Source: Glycine soja
Lineage: Eukaryota; Streptophyta; Magnoliopsida; Fabales; Fabaceae
Assembly (NCBI RefSeq): GCF_004193775.1
Contig: NC_041004.1
Span: 8,145,309 to 8,209,308 of the forward strand
DNA length: 64,000 nucleotides
Direction of reading: 5' to 3'
A program made the position numbers and the translations under genes. Of the stretch, positions 1-12,776 are shown one piece after another. The first letter of the stretch is position 1, and each line of letters begins with the position of its first letter. Under the pieces are notes generated by a model. The model had not been told where the DNA came from. It searched no databases and was given only the letters and a program-made list of their open reading frames with translations.

Positions 1-1071
1 ATAAATCGTTATCACTTGTATCAATTATTATTGGTTCTTTCAAATTAATATAATTTGATGTATATAATTTTAAAATGGTACACTTCTTTCTTGTGTCCAT
101 ACTTAAATGGAATGTTTTTTAATGTGATTTTTATATAAAATTCTGATTTAATTATTATTTGTCTTTATAGTTAAAATAATTTTTCACTGTAGTTTTCAGA
201 TTAAAATATCCCATTTTTTTCTCTATAGTTATATTTTTTAATTCTTTTATTCTTTGATGTCTAAAATCAACTAATATGGTTACATCCAGATATTTGAAAG
301 CTATACTACACAACTGAAACTAACTGTTAAAAATTGTTAATAAATTTAGACAATTTAAACCTAAAACTCTTCCACCCTTGCTTTTTGTGACAAACCAAAG
401 AAGAAGAAAAAATAAACTTCACTTATCCATTCACATTTCATGTAAGCAAACATACCTTTAGTGTAGAGGACTTACATAAATTTATCTGATAATACATATA
501 TTAAAAAAAAAGTATATCAAAAGTGTATGAAAATAATCTTTACATTTTCTTTGATCTCTTCTTGTTACATACTTACATCTCTATGTATAGCTTTATTTGG
601 CAAGAAAAATACAATATGATAAGAAAGTGAAATTTTTTATTTTTTATTTTATTTTATAATCATTGTAATTAGGGTCTTTAGTTTTTTGGTTGCATATTTT
701 TTTGTATGATTACTCTTACATTTTTTCTGTATTATTTGCTATGATAGGAAAGTAAAAAAAGGAATAAAATATTTTTTTCCTTTATTTTGGTCAAATAAAA
801 ATTGAGAAGAGAAAAATTGTGTAAAATTAAACATATCTTATATAACTAAAGAAAGTACAAGCTAGATAGGAGCACTTGTTATAGTAAATACTATTTTTCT
901 CTTCTTAAAATGGAGAGACATAAAATTGATGTGTGAACGTTAATTATCATTTTCTCTTTCTTTTTCTATAATAGAGATTCCAAATAATTCGCCACTCTCA
1001 TTTTCGAAAATTCTTTCATGATAATACCTCAGCCGTGTTTCCCTTTCTTGGGTATGCGTTGTTCTCAAACG
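1..1071. other. AT-rich intergenic spacer
   Basis: No open frame, RNA gene or transposon end is recognisable. The stretch is very AT-rich with many A and T runs, as expected of plant intergenic DNA. Confidence 0.6.
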
Positions 1072-2065
1072 AAGTTATAAAATATTTTATGATTTTAATT
1101 TTTTTAATTTATAACTTTAAAGTTATATGAGTTTTTTTTTTAATTTATGATTTTAAAGTCGTTGGATTTTTTTGTTTATTTTTTTAAAAAAATTAATCAA
1201 TTTTTTTATTCTTTTTAAAAAATTGTAAATAAATTTTTAATTTAATTATTTAATAAATAAATGTATTTTTACTTTTTTTGTTTTATTTAATATTTTCTTT
1301 ATATTTTAGATATGGTTTTATTTAATATTTTCTATATTTTTTTGTATATTTATTTATTAATATATTTTCTATATTTTGTTGATATGATTTTATTTAAGCA
1401 CTGAATTTGTTGGTGATTATTCTCCTCTTAGTATGACCGGTTTCTCCTATTGTTTTGAAATGATCACATATAATTGTTTGTTGTTGTTGAGTAACATCAT
1501 CACCACCATGATTATCATCATTAATATTTTTGTTAAAGAAACATGCAGAACATTTTAATATTTTTATTTAAATTTAAGCCTTTTGTATTATTTTTTTAAT
1601 TTAAAAAACAAATAATAGTCCTTAACATTAGTAAAAAAATATAGAAAATATTAAATATAAAAAATATATTAAATAAAATAATATACAAAAAATATATAAA
1701 AATATATTAAATAAAAAAATAAAAAATATATTAAATGAAACCATATAGAAAATATTAAATAAAACTAAAAAAAGTAAAAATACATTTATTTGTTAAATAA
1801 TTAAATTAAAAAATTATTTACAATTTTTAAAAAAAGAATAAAAAATTGATTAAAATTTCTTTTTTTTAAAAAAAAAATAGTCTTTACATCTTTAAAGTCG
1901 TAACACAAAAAAAAATTCTACAACTTTAAAGTTGTAAATTTAAAATGAAAACTCCTACAACTTTAAAGTCATAAATTAAAAAAATATATAGTTGTAAAAT
2001 ATTTACGATTTCAATTAAAAAAAATAGAAGTCGTAACAGATATTACAACTTTCAAGTCAAAAGTC
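1072..2065. repeat. Large imperfect foldback (inverted repeat)
   Basis: The left arm (about 1072-1420) and right arm (about 1625-2065) are imperfect reverse complements. Matching blocks include TTTAATTTAATTATTTAA at about 1237 against its complement near 1795, and repeated CTTTAAAGT motifs in both outer arms (near 1110, 1155, 1920 and 1960). The loop of about 200 bp contains CACCACCATGATTATCATCA. The form fits a foldback or MITE-like DNA transposon. I could not fix a target-site duplication, so exact ends and superfamily stay open. Confidence 0.6.
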
Positions 2066-2949
2066 ATAACATCTATTACGACTCATCCCATCGGATAATT
2101 AATTTGAAATGTACCACCAGATGATAAATAACAAAAAAAATTACTCCCCTATGGTAAATGTCCCAACCTTCCCTCACCTTTGCAGATCATGAGTCCAAAT
2201 AATGTTCATACTCTAAAGTCCAAATTATATATTAGGATATACAAACAAAAATAAATGGTTCCAATTTATTGAAGAACAAAACACAAGTTGTGAAGTTGAC
2301 TGTACAAGTTCCCATTATGGTGGTTATTAGGGAAAGGCACTTGATGAAATTTTAGTTGATATTTATTTAATATTAGAGTGCTTCAATTTATAATTATTAT
2401 TGTTTAAGGTCAAGACATACAGGAAATGCTCTTTAATTGATTTATGACTAGTAAGGATACTCTTTTGATGCATTTTCTTGTTGACTGGATCATGGTTTTG
2501 GACAAGAGAAAACAAATTCACGTACAAGAATTTTCATCGGTTATTATAAGTTGTTATCGCCAAAGTGAGACCACTTATATTGATTCATAAATTTATTTTA
2601 TTTTATTTTAAGGAATGCTTTTAGTCTTTGGATGCAATTGTTTGTCCAAAGGGAATTGTTGTGTGTTTGGATTGAGAGTTAAGAATGAATGGAGTTATTG
2701 AGGAATGCGCCGAGTTGAGGGATTTGTCTACCCAAAAGGGATAGTTTTCTGAACTTTGTGTATGCCCATGGATTAACCTATCTGAGGTATTGGCCTAGGT
2801 TGTAACCTTGGTTTGTGCATTCTGCCCAAAGGGAAATGTGCTATTTCATTGGCCTTACATTGATAGCTTGTTTCTTTTTTATGGCTATATCTTGTCCTAT
2901 AATATGTCCTAATACATTCTTGTTTTGACTTAACAGTGAACTTTTCTGC
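2066..2949. other. Spacer or 5' leader upstream of copia piece 1
   Basis: No coding region is supported. The last about 250 bp have mixed composition and end in a splice-acceptor-like TTGACTTAACAG (about 2926-2937) just ahead of the copia gag frame, so part may be retroelement leader. No LTR end or primer-binding site was found. Confidence 0.4.
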
Positions 2950-4480
2950 TAACAATTGTTTTGCTTCCATTGAGTTCTTGGATGGATCAAATTACCGTAA
3001 TTAGAAGCAAGATCTGAAATTCTCTTTGGGAATTTTTTATTTTGATCTAGCTTTACGTGAGGGTAAGCCTATGATCAATTCAGAGAGCACACCTGAACAG
3101 AAGAAACTTTTGGCTAAGGGGGAGAGGTCTAATAGGTTGAGTTTGATTGCTATCAGGAGGACCATCTTTGAACATCTTCTTTGTGGTCTACCAGAGAAAC
3201 CAATAGCTAAGAAGTTCCTTGATGCTCTAGAAAAGAGGTACCAAGTATTTGATAATGCAGAGCCTTGATTTCTAATGAAGGAGTTAATAGACATGAGATA
3301 TGATAATGTTGGGGGTGTAAGGGAATTCATTGTGAAGATGGTTCACATCCAAACCAAGCTTAAATCTCACCAAATTGACCTTAATGAAAAATTCACAGTT
3401 AAACATGCCTTAAATAGCCTATCCGCTGATCTCACACAAATTAAAACTACTCACAATACCATTGGTGAGAAATGGACTGTAAAAGCATGTTGCTAAGGAA
3501 GAGAAACTCAAGAAATAAAAGAGTGACATCGCCATGTTATCAGTCCATGGCAAACCCATTTTTGGCAAGAGACACTGGAAAAATACAAAGAGTGCATCTA
3601 ATTCTTCTCATAGACATCAAGGTTTGGGGGAACCAGGTAAAGGTCAGGACCATGATGTAGGAGGTCTTGGGCCAACTATCTTTAAGAAAGGTATTTGGTG
3701 CTTTTGGTGTAAGAAGAAGGGGCTTAAGAAATCTGATTGTGGAAAGTTCAAAGCTTGGCTAGAGAACAAGTAGAAATTGGGAGGTAATAACTTAGCTTTT
3801 GTCTATCTTGAGTCTAATCTAGTTGATGTTCCTATAGATTCTTGGTGGCTTGATAATGGTTCCACAACCCATATTGTTGTGTCTTTTCAAGGGTTCAAAA
3901 ATTTAAAGGATCACAGTCTTAAGGGAAAGCAGGTTAAGGGTAGGAAACAATCTTGAAGTTTGCATAGAGAAAATAGGAGACATCAGCCTAGTTTTAGCTT
4001 CTAGATTTGAATTGGTTTTGAAGGATACCTTTTATGTACCTTCTTTTAGGAGAAATTTGATTTCTGTTTCTTGTTCAAACAAACTTGGTTTTAGTTTTAC
4101 ATTTGGAAATAGGAAAATAAATATGATATTGAACTACCTAATTATTGATTATGGATCTTTAGTGGAAGGTTTATATAAATTGCCTTTGGATTCTGACAAT
4201 ATTTCTTCATCTTTAGTTGTTGAGAATTTTGTTGCCAAAAGGTCTAAAGTTGAAGAAAAAACGTTTATATTGTGGCACAAGCACTTAGGTTATATTTCTA
4301 GGGAAAGGGGTGAGAGATTGACAAAGACATATATTCTACCTTCCTTGGATTTTGATGAGTTGGGCACTTGTGTGGATTGTATAAGGAGAAATTTTACTAA
4401 AACTAAAAAGAAAGGTGCAACTAGAAGTTCAAATCTTTTAGAGATCATTCATACAAACATTAGTGGGGCTCTAACTTCTA
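2950..4480 (+). pseudogene. Ty1/copia piece 1: gag, zinc knuckle, protease, GAG-pre-integrase (decayed)
   Basis: Translation gives a copia-type Gag: FLDGSNY, then FDLALREGKP and RSNRLSLIAIRRTI near 3039-3170, continuing through 3275-3490. A zinc knuckle follows at about 3699-3740 as CFWC-KKKG-L-KKSD-C, where the usual His is Leu. The protease region near 3840 reads WWLDNGSTTH, so the D-S/T-G active site has become D-N-G. From 4012 comes the GAG-pre-integrase domain with VPSFRRNLISVS, WHKHLG and a later C-VDC pair. Stops and frameshifts separate the blocks. The match ends in the first residues of the integrase core near 4470; reverse transcriptase, RNase H and both LTRs are absent. It directly precedes the truncated Tat element. 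Confidence 0.85.
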
Positions 4481-4683
4481 CAATTTGTGCTAACTTCTAC
4501 AATTTCTTCTGGACATGCTTCATCTTCTTCTCAAACTGTGTTTACTTTTTATGTGAATTTTCTTTTTTCTTTTTTGATTTTTTTAGAACCACTGAAAATC
4601 GGTGAACCACTAATTTTATATAGTTTTCTTGATTGAAAGGTTATTTTTACTAGTTTTTTACACACTTTGCTTCAAATGATAGG
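4481..4683. other. T-rich junction between copia piece 1 and the Tat element
   Basis: About 200 bp with no recognisable domain separate the copia match from the abrupt start of gypsy reverse-transcriptase sequence. The repeated CTTCTACAATTT near 4474 and 4494 suggests small local duplication. The breakpoint itself cannot be placed exactly. Confidence 0.4.
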
Positions 4684-7174
4684 TTGGTTTTAGGGAAATT
4701 GCTAGGTTTCATCGTAAGCCAGAAAGGGATAGAGGTAGACCCCGAAAAGGTGAAGGCCATCCTCGAGATGCCGGAACCCCGTACCGAGAGGCAAGTTCGA
4801 GGTTTCCTGGGACGTTTGAATTATATTGCTAGATTCATATCACAGCTCACTGCTATTTGTGAGTCGTTGTTCAAACTCTTACGCAAAAACCAAACCGATC
4901 GTTGGAATGAGGATTGTCAAGAGGCATTTGGGAGGATAAAAAAGTGTCTCATGAATCCCCCTGTGCTTATGCCACCGGTACACGGAAGGCCTCTCATCTT
5001 GTATATGACGATTTTGGACGAGTCGATGGGATGTATGCTGGGGCAACATGACGAGTCCGAAAGGAAAGAACGCGCTGTCTACTACTTGAGTAAGAAGTTC
5101 ACGGCCTGTGAAATGAATTACTCTCTGCTCGAAAGAACGTGTTGTGCTTTAGTCTGGGCGTCCCATCGCCTAAGACAATACATGCTGAGCCATACCACCT
5201 GGTTGATATCCAAGATGGACCCGGTTAAGTACATCTTTGAAAAGCCAGCTCTTATGGGACGGATCGCCCGGTGGCAAGTCTTGCTATCTGAGTTTGATAT
5301 AGTTTACGTCACCCAAAAGGCAATAAAAGGAAGCGCCTTAGCAGATTATTTGGCTCAGCAGCCTCTCAACGACTATCAGCCCATGCATCCCGAATTCCCG
5401 GATGAGGACATCATGGCCTTGTTTGAGGAAAAACTAGACGAGGACCGGGACAAATGGACAGTGTGGTTTGATGGAGCGTCAGACGTTCTAGGCCATGGCA
5501 TTGGAGCAGTATTGGTCTCTCCAGACAATCAATGTATACCTTTCACAGCCAGGCTGGGGTTCGACTACACCAACAATATGGCTGAGTATGAAGCATGTGC
5601 CCTGGCCGTCCAGGCAACAATTGACTCCAATGTCAAGCTACTCAAGGTGTACGGGGACTCAGCGTTGGTGATCCATCAGCTGAGAGGGGAATGGGAAACT
5701 AGAGACCCCAAGCTGATACCCTACAAAGCCTATATCAAGGAGATGGCTAATTCCTTTGATGAGATCTCCTTCCATCATGTTCCCCAGGAGGAAAATCAAA
5801 TGGCTGATGCGCTTGCCACTTTGGCGTCCATGTTCCAGCTAACACCGCACGGGGATCTACCATACATTGAGTTCTGGTGTCATGGAAAACCCGCACATTG
5901 TTGCCAGGTGGAAGAGGAACGGGACGGTAAGCCTTGGTATTTCGATATCAAGCGATATGTCGAAAGCAAAGATTACCCACCGGAGACTTCCGACAATGAT
6001 AAAAGGACATTGAGGAGATTGGCGGCCGGTTTCTTCTTGAGCGGGAGCATACTATATAAAAGAAACCACGACATGACTCTCCTGCGATGTGCGGATGCCA
6101 AAGAGGCGAACCACATGATCGAGGAACTCCACGAGGATTCGTTTGGAACGCACGCCAATGGGCATGCTATGGCCAGGAAGATCTTGAGGGCAGGTTATTA
6201 CTGTCTCACCATGGAAGGTGATTGTTGCGTCCATGTAAGGAAATGCCACAAGTGTCAAGCGTTCGCGGACAATGTCAATGCTCCGCCACATCATCTGAAT
6301 GTCATGTCCTCCCCTTGGCCTTTTTCCATGTGGGGAATAGATGTCATCGGGGCCATCGAGCCCAAGGCTTCGAACGGTCACCGCTTCATTCTCGTGGCAA
6401 TAGATTATTTCACCAAGTGGGTCGAGGCGGCTTCCGACACCAATGTCACGAGGAGTGTAGTGGTCAGGTTCATAAAGAGGGAGTTGATATGGACTCCCTA
6501 GGAAGATCATTACTGACAACGGCACCAACTTGAATAACAAGATGATGCAGGAAATGTGTGCGGATTTCAAAATCCAGCATCACAACTCCACGCCCTACCG
6601 ACCAAAGATGAACGGAGCCGTGGAAGCAGCCAACAAGAATATTAAGAAAATTATTCAGAAGATGACAGTATCATACAAAGATTGGCATGAGATGTTGCCT
6701 TTTTCCTTGCATGGATACTGAACTTCAGTACGAACTTCTACTGGGGCAACACTGTTTTCCTTGGTTTATAGAATGGAAGCGGTACTCCCATTTGAAGTAG
6801 AGATCCCTTCCCAGAGGATACTAGCAGAATCGGGCTTAGAAGAATCAGAGTGGGCTCAAACACGCTATAAGCAACTCAACCTTATTGAAGGTAAGCGCTT
6901 GACGGCCATGAGTCATGGGCGCTTGTATCAACAAAGAATGAAGAATGCGTTCGACAAGAAGGTACGCTTGCGCAAGTTCCATGAGGGAGACCTTGTGCTG
7001 AAAAAGATGTCCCACGCTGTTAAAGATAATCGAGGGAAGTGGGCCCCGAACTACGAAGGTCCTTTCGTTGTGAAAAGGGCTTTTTCCGGAGGAGCCCTGG
7101 TGCTTACCAACATGGATGGTGAGGAGCTACCTTTACATGTGAACTATGATGTTGTCAAGCGATACTATGCTTAG
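4684..7174 (+). pseudogene. Tat-type pol: RT end, dual RNase H, integrase (one frameshift, one stop)
   Basis: The first frame spans 605 codons. Residues 1-60 are the RT thumb (GKLLGFIVSQKGIEVDP). Residues about 75-225 are the RT-linked RNase H (LLERTCCALVWA, ALADYLA). Residues about 255-395 are a second RNase H with a D-E-D-D set in VWFDGAS, NMAEYEA, VYGDSA and QMADALA. Residues about 480-530 hold the H2C2 integrase zinc finger, followed by WGIDVIG with the first catalytic Asp. A one-base frameshift near 6485-6500 breaks the core. The second frame carries TDNGTN (second Asp, about 6513) and GAVEAAN (Glu, about 6617), then a TGA at 6719-6721 in place of an expected Arg codon, then the C-terminal domain to 7174. 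The catalytic residues remain, but the reading frame does not. Confidence 0.9.
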
Positions 7175-9175
7175 AATCTGGGGCAATTATGGATGTCGCT
7201 GCATGTTCTTTTATTTTTGTGTGTCTTCTTGGTTTCCCCCAGGGATTCCCGTCTACTGTATATCTCTCGTCACAGTCTTTTAAAAGGAGAGAACATGGGT
7301 TTGAGGCTTCAGTCCTCACTTTGGTTTTAAACCATGTGTTAGTTTGTAATAACCTGAGCCCTTTCGCTCAGTTCATGGGGCCCCAAGCGCTTAATCAAAA
7401 CTGAACCTAACCAGCTTTTACTATGAAGATTATTGCATTAAAAACATTCATGCATACGCATACGCATGCATATTTTGTGATAATAGGGGCAGAATCGTCT
7501 TAGGTCACGGTCAGAGGTCGAGACAAAGTTAAAGGCAGAAGCCAATCAAGGTAAGGCGACGATGCGGTCACGATATGCCACGCATTGTTGCTTCCTACTT
7601 TCAGGTACTTAGGGACGGACGCAAATAGAGGCTAGGGTCACGACCGACAGACCATCGTCCCTTCCCAGCTCTGGACAAGCGGAAAACACCGTTGCAAGGT
7701 AGCCTAGTATCCTTTAAATTCACAGTAATTATTACGGTTGTTTGTTTAAATTAAATAATGAATGCCTAATCTACCTTGAGTGGGTTTGAGTAAGCGAACG
7801 TCGACCCGTAGAGGGCCATGCTCATGTCTTCCCTAAAATGTTTAAAAGAGGGGCAGGGGAACATTTTCTGCACTCAAAAACTCCCCCCCCCCCCATTCAA
7901 AAAAGAAAGCTCACGGGAATTAAGGGTTTTTCACCCCTAGGCCACCATTTTTGCACTTTTGCTTCAATTCTTAGTGTGGTTACTCACTCCATCAAGTAAG
8001 TATCCCATTCTTGAGCTTTCTAGCTTTCTATTGAGGTATCTTTTTCTTCTTTTGGTGCTCTAAATTGTGTGAATATGCCCAAAAATATGGAGCAATTTTG
8101 GCTTTGTTTCATGCTTGATCGGTTTGAATTGAGGGGTTGTAGGGGATGGCCTTAGGCCTAGGGTGCATCTTGAAGCAATGGGGCATGCCACATTGCCCCC
8201 ACTCTCTTGCTATTCATGCCTAAACATGCGCCCACCAAGTGCTCGGTGAAATGCCTCAATGACATATGAGCATGGTTTTTTAAGCTTGGGATTGTGGGAC
8301 TATTTTATATATATAGGGATAGCATGAAGGATTTAAAATGAGTGCCTGAATGCAATTCTAGGCCTAGGAACCCAAGCTTTTAATTTCAATGCAAGGAAGC
8401 ATGACTTATGCCTAGGAATCTAAATTTTGGTTTTGAATGTAAAAAAGCATGAATTTTAGGACATGTTTGAGAGTTTTTTTTTTTTATTAGAGTGTAAATT
8501 TGGCTGCCCCATGAGGAATACCTTGCACCTAGGTAGCATGGAAAATACCTTTCAACGGTATGTATATATGTGAATATATATGGCATAAAAATACGTTGCA
8601 GAGTGTGTGAATATATGGCATAAAAATACCTTGCAAAGTGTGAATGTATAGCAAATAATGCATTTCAAAAATCTGTAAATGTAGGATAGGTAGCGTAAAA
8701 ATGCCTTTCAAAATATGTATATTTGTGGATAGTTAGCATAAGGAGCCTTTCAAAAAATGTACCCATGTCAAAAATGGCACGGGAATGCTTCCCAAATGAA
8801 CGTATGATGTGGAATTGCCTTTCAAGTGTAGATAAATGACATGAACGTTCCTTCTCAAAAACTGCAAGTGTGTGCATGACATGAGTTTGGCTCTCCAATG
8901 TGCGTATATAAACAAATATGACACAATACCTTAAGCATGCGTATATGTATTCTTTTCAAAAAATATATATGTGTGGTAACTAGAATGTTTTGAATATCCT
9001 GGTATGTTGATATAAATAGTAGGATATTTTACGCATACGCACGTTCATAAATATTTTACATTAAGGAAATGTGTGCACAAGTTTGTTCTAAATCGGAAAG
9101 ATTAGCATGCCATTTTTGCTTTAAAATAAGCATTTTCTTGTAAACTAACTTTCCAAATGTTTGTCTTCACAGGAA
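7175..9175. other. Tat element spacer between pol and accessory ORF
   Basis: No coding region is supported over 2 kb. It contains a run of 12 C at 7883-7894, a low-copy-like GC-rich part (7490-7900) and a decayed tandem-repeat tract (8520-8960). Its 3' end, TTTGTCTTCACAG at about 9160-9172, is a good 3' splice site placed 3 bases before the ATG of the next ORF. This suggests the accessory ORF is expressed from a spliced RNA. Confidence 0.55.
8520..8960. repeat. Strongly decayed tandem repeats, unit about 50 bp
   Basis: A loosely repeated phrase recurs roughly every 45-60 bp: GCATAAAAATNCCTT, CAAAATATGTATAT-like, GTGTGAATATATG. Clear instances lie near 8581, 8618, 8693 and 8730, with poorer ones to about 8930. 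Divergence is high, so copy number and unit length are approximate. Confidence 0.5.
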
Positions 9176-10426
9176 ATGGCTCCGAGAAAGCTTTCCGCAA
9201 AGAGATCTAGGAAGGACGCCGCGGCTGAAGGGACTAGTGCTGCTCCCGAGTTCGACAGCCATCGTTTCAGGAGCGCTGAGCACCAGCAGCATTTCGAGGC
9301 CATAAAGGGATGGTCATTCCACTGAGAGAGACGCGTCCAGCTCAGGGACGATGAGTACACAGATTTCCAGGAAGAGATAGCTCGCCGGCGTTGGACGTCG
9401 TTGGTCACTCCCATGGCCAAGTTTGACCCAGATGTAGTCCTAGAGTTTTATGCCAATGCTTGGCCCACGGAGGAGGGCGTGCGGGACATGCGGTCATGGG
9501 TAAGGGGCCAGTGGATTCCTTTTGATGCAGACGCCCTCAGTCAGTTCCTGGGAGACCCGTTAGTGTTGGAGGAGGGCCAGGAGTGCGAGTATAGTCAGAG
9601 AAGGAACCGGGCCGATGGATTTGACGAGGAGGCCATTGCCCAGTTGTTATGCATACCGGGTCAGGATTTTTCCCAGACCGCTGCCGGGAGACGGGTGCGG
9701 ATCATGCGCACTAGCATGACTACCTTGACCTAGACATGGATGACGTTGCTGCTCGGCAACATCCTGCCCAGCGATCATAACTCCGACCTCCCTCTGCCAA
9801 AGTGTCAGCTGGTGTATGCCATCCTGACACGGATGAACGTCCATGTGGCTCAGTTGATCGCTGACGCCATCTATTTATTTGCAAGTATGCCACCTACCAG
9901 GTACCCTCTAGACCCAGATAAGTCTAACAGGGCCCTGGGGTTTCCAGCGTTGATCACGGGTCTCTGCCAGTCGTTCGGGGTTCCCGTCACACCTAGCAAG
10001 ATGATTCGACCGCCGATCACCCGGGCCTTCATTGAGAAGTATTGCACGCCTAGACAGGCGCAGGGTGATGCACCGCAGGCCGCTAACACACCGCCACCAC
10101 CTCATCAAGCTGATCCAGCTGGGTCATTCGGCATGGAGCGGTATTTATAGCACTTGGTTCGCCAGCAGGCGGCCAACCACAGGGGACAGGTGCAGATCCA
10201 TGAGTGTCTCTACCAGCTCAGCCTCAGTCAGCAGAGCCAGGGTTTCACTCCTTTTGCGTGCCCTACTCCAGATTAGTTTAGGGCTGAAGTCGCATGGCCC
10301 GGAGATTGGCCCGAGGACCAGACAAAGGAGGCACCTGTAGGAGCTCCCGACGGTGCAGAGGACGCCCGCATGGATGAGGAGATGATAGGTTTGTTCGGCT
10401 TCTTAGGAGGAAGCGGAGCCACGTGA
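9176..10426 (+). pseudogene. Retroelement accessory ORF ('putative plant transposon protein' domain), four in-frame stops
   Basis: A 416-codon frame opens at ATG 9176 and runs to TGA 10424-10426 without a frameshift, broken only by TGA 9323, TAG 9731, TAG 10148 and TAG 10274. The core reads RRRWTSLV, VVLEFYANAWP, MRSWVRGQWIPFD and ALSQFLG, then LPKCQLVYAILTRMNVHVAQ and GFPALITGLCQSFGV. This is the layout of the 'putative plant transposon protein' domain found as an extra ORF in plant Tat/Athila elements. The C-terminus has AEVAWPGDWPE and an acidic tail. Its function is unknown. It lies downstream of pol on the same strand. The breaks are all TAG or TGA, as expected from C-to-T change at methylated CAG/CGA. 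Confidence 0.75.
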
Positions 10427-12073
10427 CCGAGGTCACCGCATTTTTTGACATATCTGTTTTTTTATTAGTTTGCTATTAACATTTTCTGTTATTGCCCATA
10501 TTGTTGTTGACATTACTATTTTCTGTTTTGTTCATATGGTTACTAACATTACTATCATTATTGCTCGTTTCTGTTAGAAATTTTCGGTGTTATGGCTCTC
10601 AGTTATTTCGTCACCGTTTTGCGACTTACCATTTCCGTGCGTTTCTCGTTCACCTTGTGGTTAGATGTGAGTAGGTAGTGTGCGCCCTCGTCCGCGGGAC
10701 TTTTTCAAAGAGAAAAGGAGAAAAAAAGAAAGAAGAGAGAGGAAATGAACAAATGATAAATAACTAAAAAAGGAAAAAAGAGGAAAAGGAAAAGAGAGCA
10801 AGCAAGGAAAGAAAAAGAAAATAATAGGAACAAAAGGTTGTCTAGCTAAAAACAACATGCTCGTGAAAAGAGATAATTTCCAACTTTTATTTGAAATTTT
10901 TTTTTGCTGATCATAGCTAGTTTTTGAAAAATGTGTATACATTTGAAGGGTGAATACTATGAAAGTTTTTCCGAACACCCAAAATAGACTCGGACGAATG
11001 CACAAATTGATAAGAGAACATATTTTGGAAATACGGAGTTGACTAAAATATAGAAAGTGAATTATGAGCCCTAGCATCACACGACCAAAAGTTTTTCGAC
11101 ACTCGAGTGTCCGCATAGGTGCATGCATGACTAGTTTTGCATACAATTTCCAAACATCATTGTTGCATTTGTGTCATGGAAATAATGTGGGACATCCCCT
11201 TTTATCCTTGAACTGAACCGAACCCTGACATATATCATGTCTGGCCGTGCTACAAGCCTTGAGCCAAAATCTCAATTTACCATAAACCTTGCCCTCAGGA
11301 GAAAACAAAAAGAGAAAATTCCCAATCAAAAGAGCGGGAGAAAACAAAAAGAGAAAATTCCCAATTGAAGAGTGGGAGAAAGCAAAAAAGGGAAAGAAAA
11401 TTCCCGATCAAAGATTGGAAGAAAACAAAAGAAATATACAGAAAGGCCTTTGGACCATACAATATATGAACAATACAGATTTGTCACCAAGTAAACAAGA
11501 AAAGAAAGGAAACCACGACCTAAAGTGGTCCTCTCCCTTTGATTGCCAACCAAAATCCTGTGTGTCAGCGACTTTTTCTCCCCACACTAAACAAGAACAG
11601 AAAAGGAAAAGGCCAAAAACATTCAAAGCCAAAATTCCCACAAAAAAACACCATTCCCAAGAAAAAGTCCTACTGATCCATGATCACGCATGTAATCTTT
11701 GATTTGATAGGAAATGATTTGCAAGATCAAGTCATGGCATATCTATGGTTCGGAATTAGGACGAAACACTTACCTGTGTGAGATTAATACACATTTAGAA
11801 ACGAAATGCTAATATCCAAAATCTCATTTGTGGTTATGAGAAGATTTCATCAGCATACTCCCCTTCCCCGGTAGACACATTGTTTTTCATCCGAAAAGCA
11901 TATGTTGCTCTGATTAGTTGGAAGTTTTCTCTCTTTACTAAAGCATGTTCGCATTTTAGTGAAGAAAACACCGAGACTATTTTTAGTCTCACAAGTTATC
12001 TAGAACTACGTAGGTCTGAGTTCCTCATTGAGGATACGTAGGAGCAAGAGCCTCGCTTTTGTCGGCCGTCCCC
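10427..12073. other. Tat element 3' UTR, proximal part
   Basis: Non-coding. A purine-rich tract (10700-10850) is followed by ordinary AT-rich sequence. A short tandem repeat of about 40-50 bp lies at 11296-11430 (AAACAAAAAGAGAAAATTCCC and variants, three to four copies). At 11996-12065 there is a block resembling part of the LTR at 15113-15200. The long antisense frame here is low-complexity Phe/Leu/Ser and not a gene. Confidence 0.55.
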
Positions 12074-12776
12074 ACAATTTCTGTCATACTGACACTGGAG
12101 TCACGTGACAGGTGGAGATACCCGAGTGGTTATCCGTTTAAACTTTCTTTTGCTATCTCTAAGACTCAAAGCATGATAGCACGTAGAGACTAACGTCGTC
12201 TTCTGCACCCTTTGTCAATCGCGGCCAACGAGCCCGTTGACATGCGGAGATTTACGTCATCTTCCGCGCAGACAATTTCTGTCATATTGACACTGGAGTC
12301 ACGTGACATGCGGAGATACCTTAGTGGTTATCCGTTTAAACTTTTTTTTTCTATCTCTAAGACTCAAAGCCTGATAGCACGCAGAGACTAACGTCGTCTT
12401 CTGCACCCTTTGTCAATCGCGGCCAACAAGCCCGTTGACACGCGGAGATTTACGTCAACTTCCGCGCAGACAATTTCTGTTATACTAACACTGGAGTCAT
12501 GTGACATGCGGAGATACCCGAGTGGTTATCCGTTTAAACTTTCTTTTGCTATCTCTAAGACTCAAAGCATGATAGCACGTAGAGACTAACGTCGTCTTCT
12601 GCACCTTTTGTCAATCGCGGCCAACGAGCCCGTTGACACCCGGAGATTTACGTCATCTTCCACGCAGACAATTTCTGTCATACTGACACTGGAGTCACGT
12701 GACATGCGGAGATACCCGAGTGGTTATCCGTTTAAAGATTTCCTTTGCTATCTATAAGACTCAAAGCATGATAGCA
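12074..12776 (+). repeat. Tandem repeat, 198-bp unit, about 3.5 copies
   Basis: The phrase ACAATTTCTGTCATA or a close variant starts at 12074, 12272, 12470 and 12668, exactly 198 bp apart each time. Each unit includes GGAGTCACGTGACA, GGTTATCCGTTTAAA, CTCAAAGCATGATAGCA and CGTCTTCTGCACC. The fourth unit stops after GATAGCA at about 12776, where the next array begins. Copies differ by scattered substitutions. Confidence 0.95.

Noticed and set aside
6052..6570. Antisense frame of 172 codons inside pol
   Set aside because: Shadow of the integrase/RNase H coding strand; no own motif.
10661..11146. Antisense frame of 161 codons
   Set aside because: Phe/Leu/Ser-rich translation of a purine-rich non-coding tract; low complexity and no domain.
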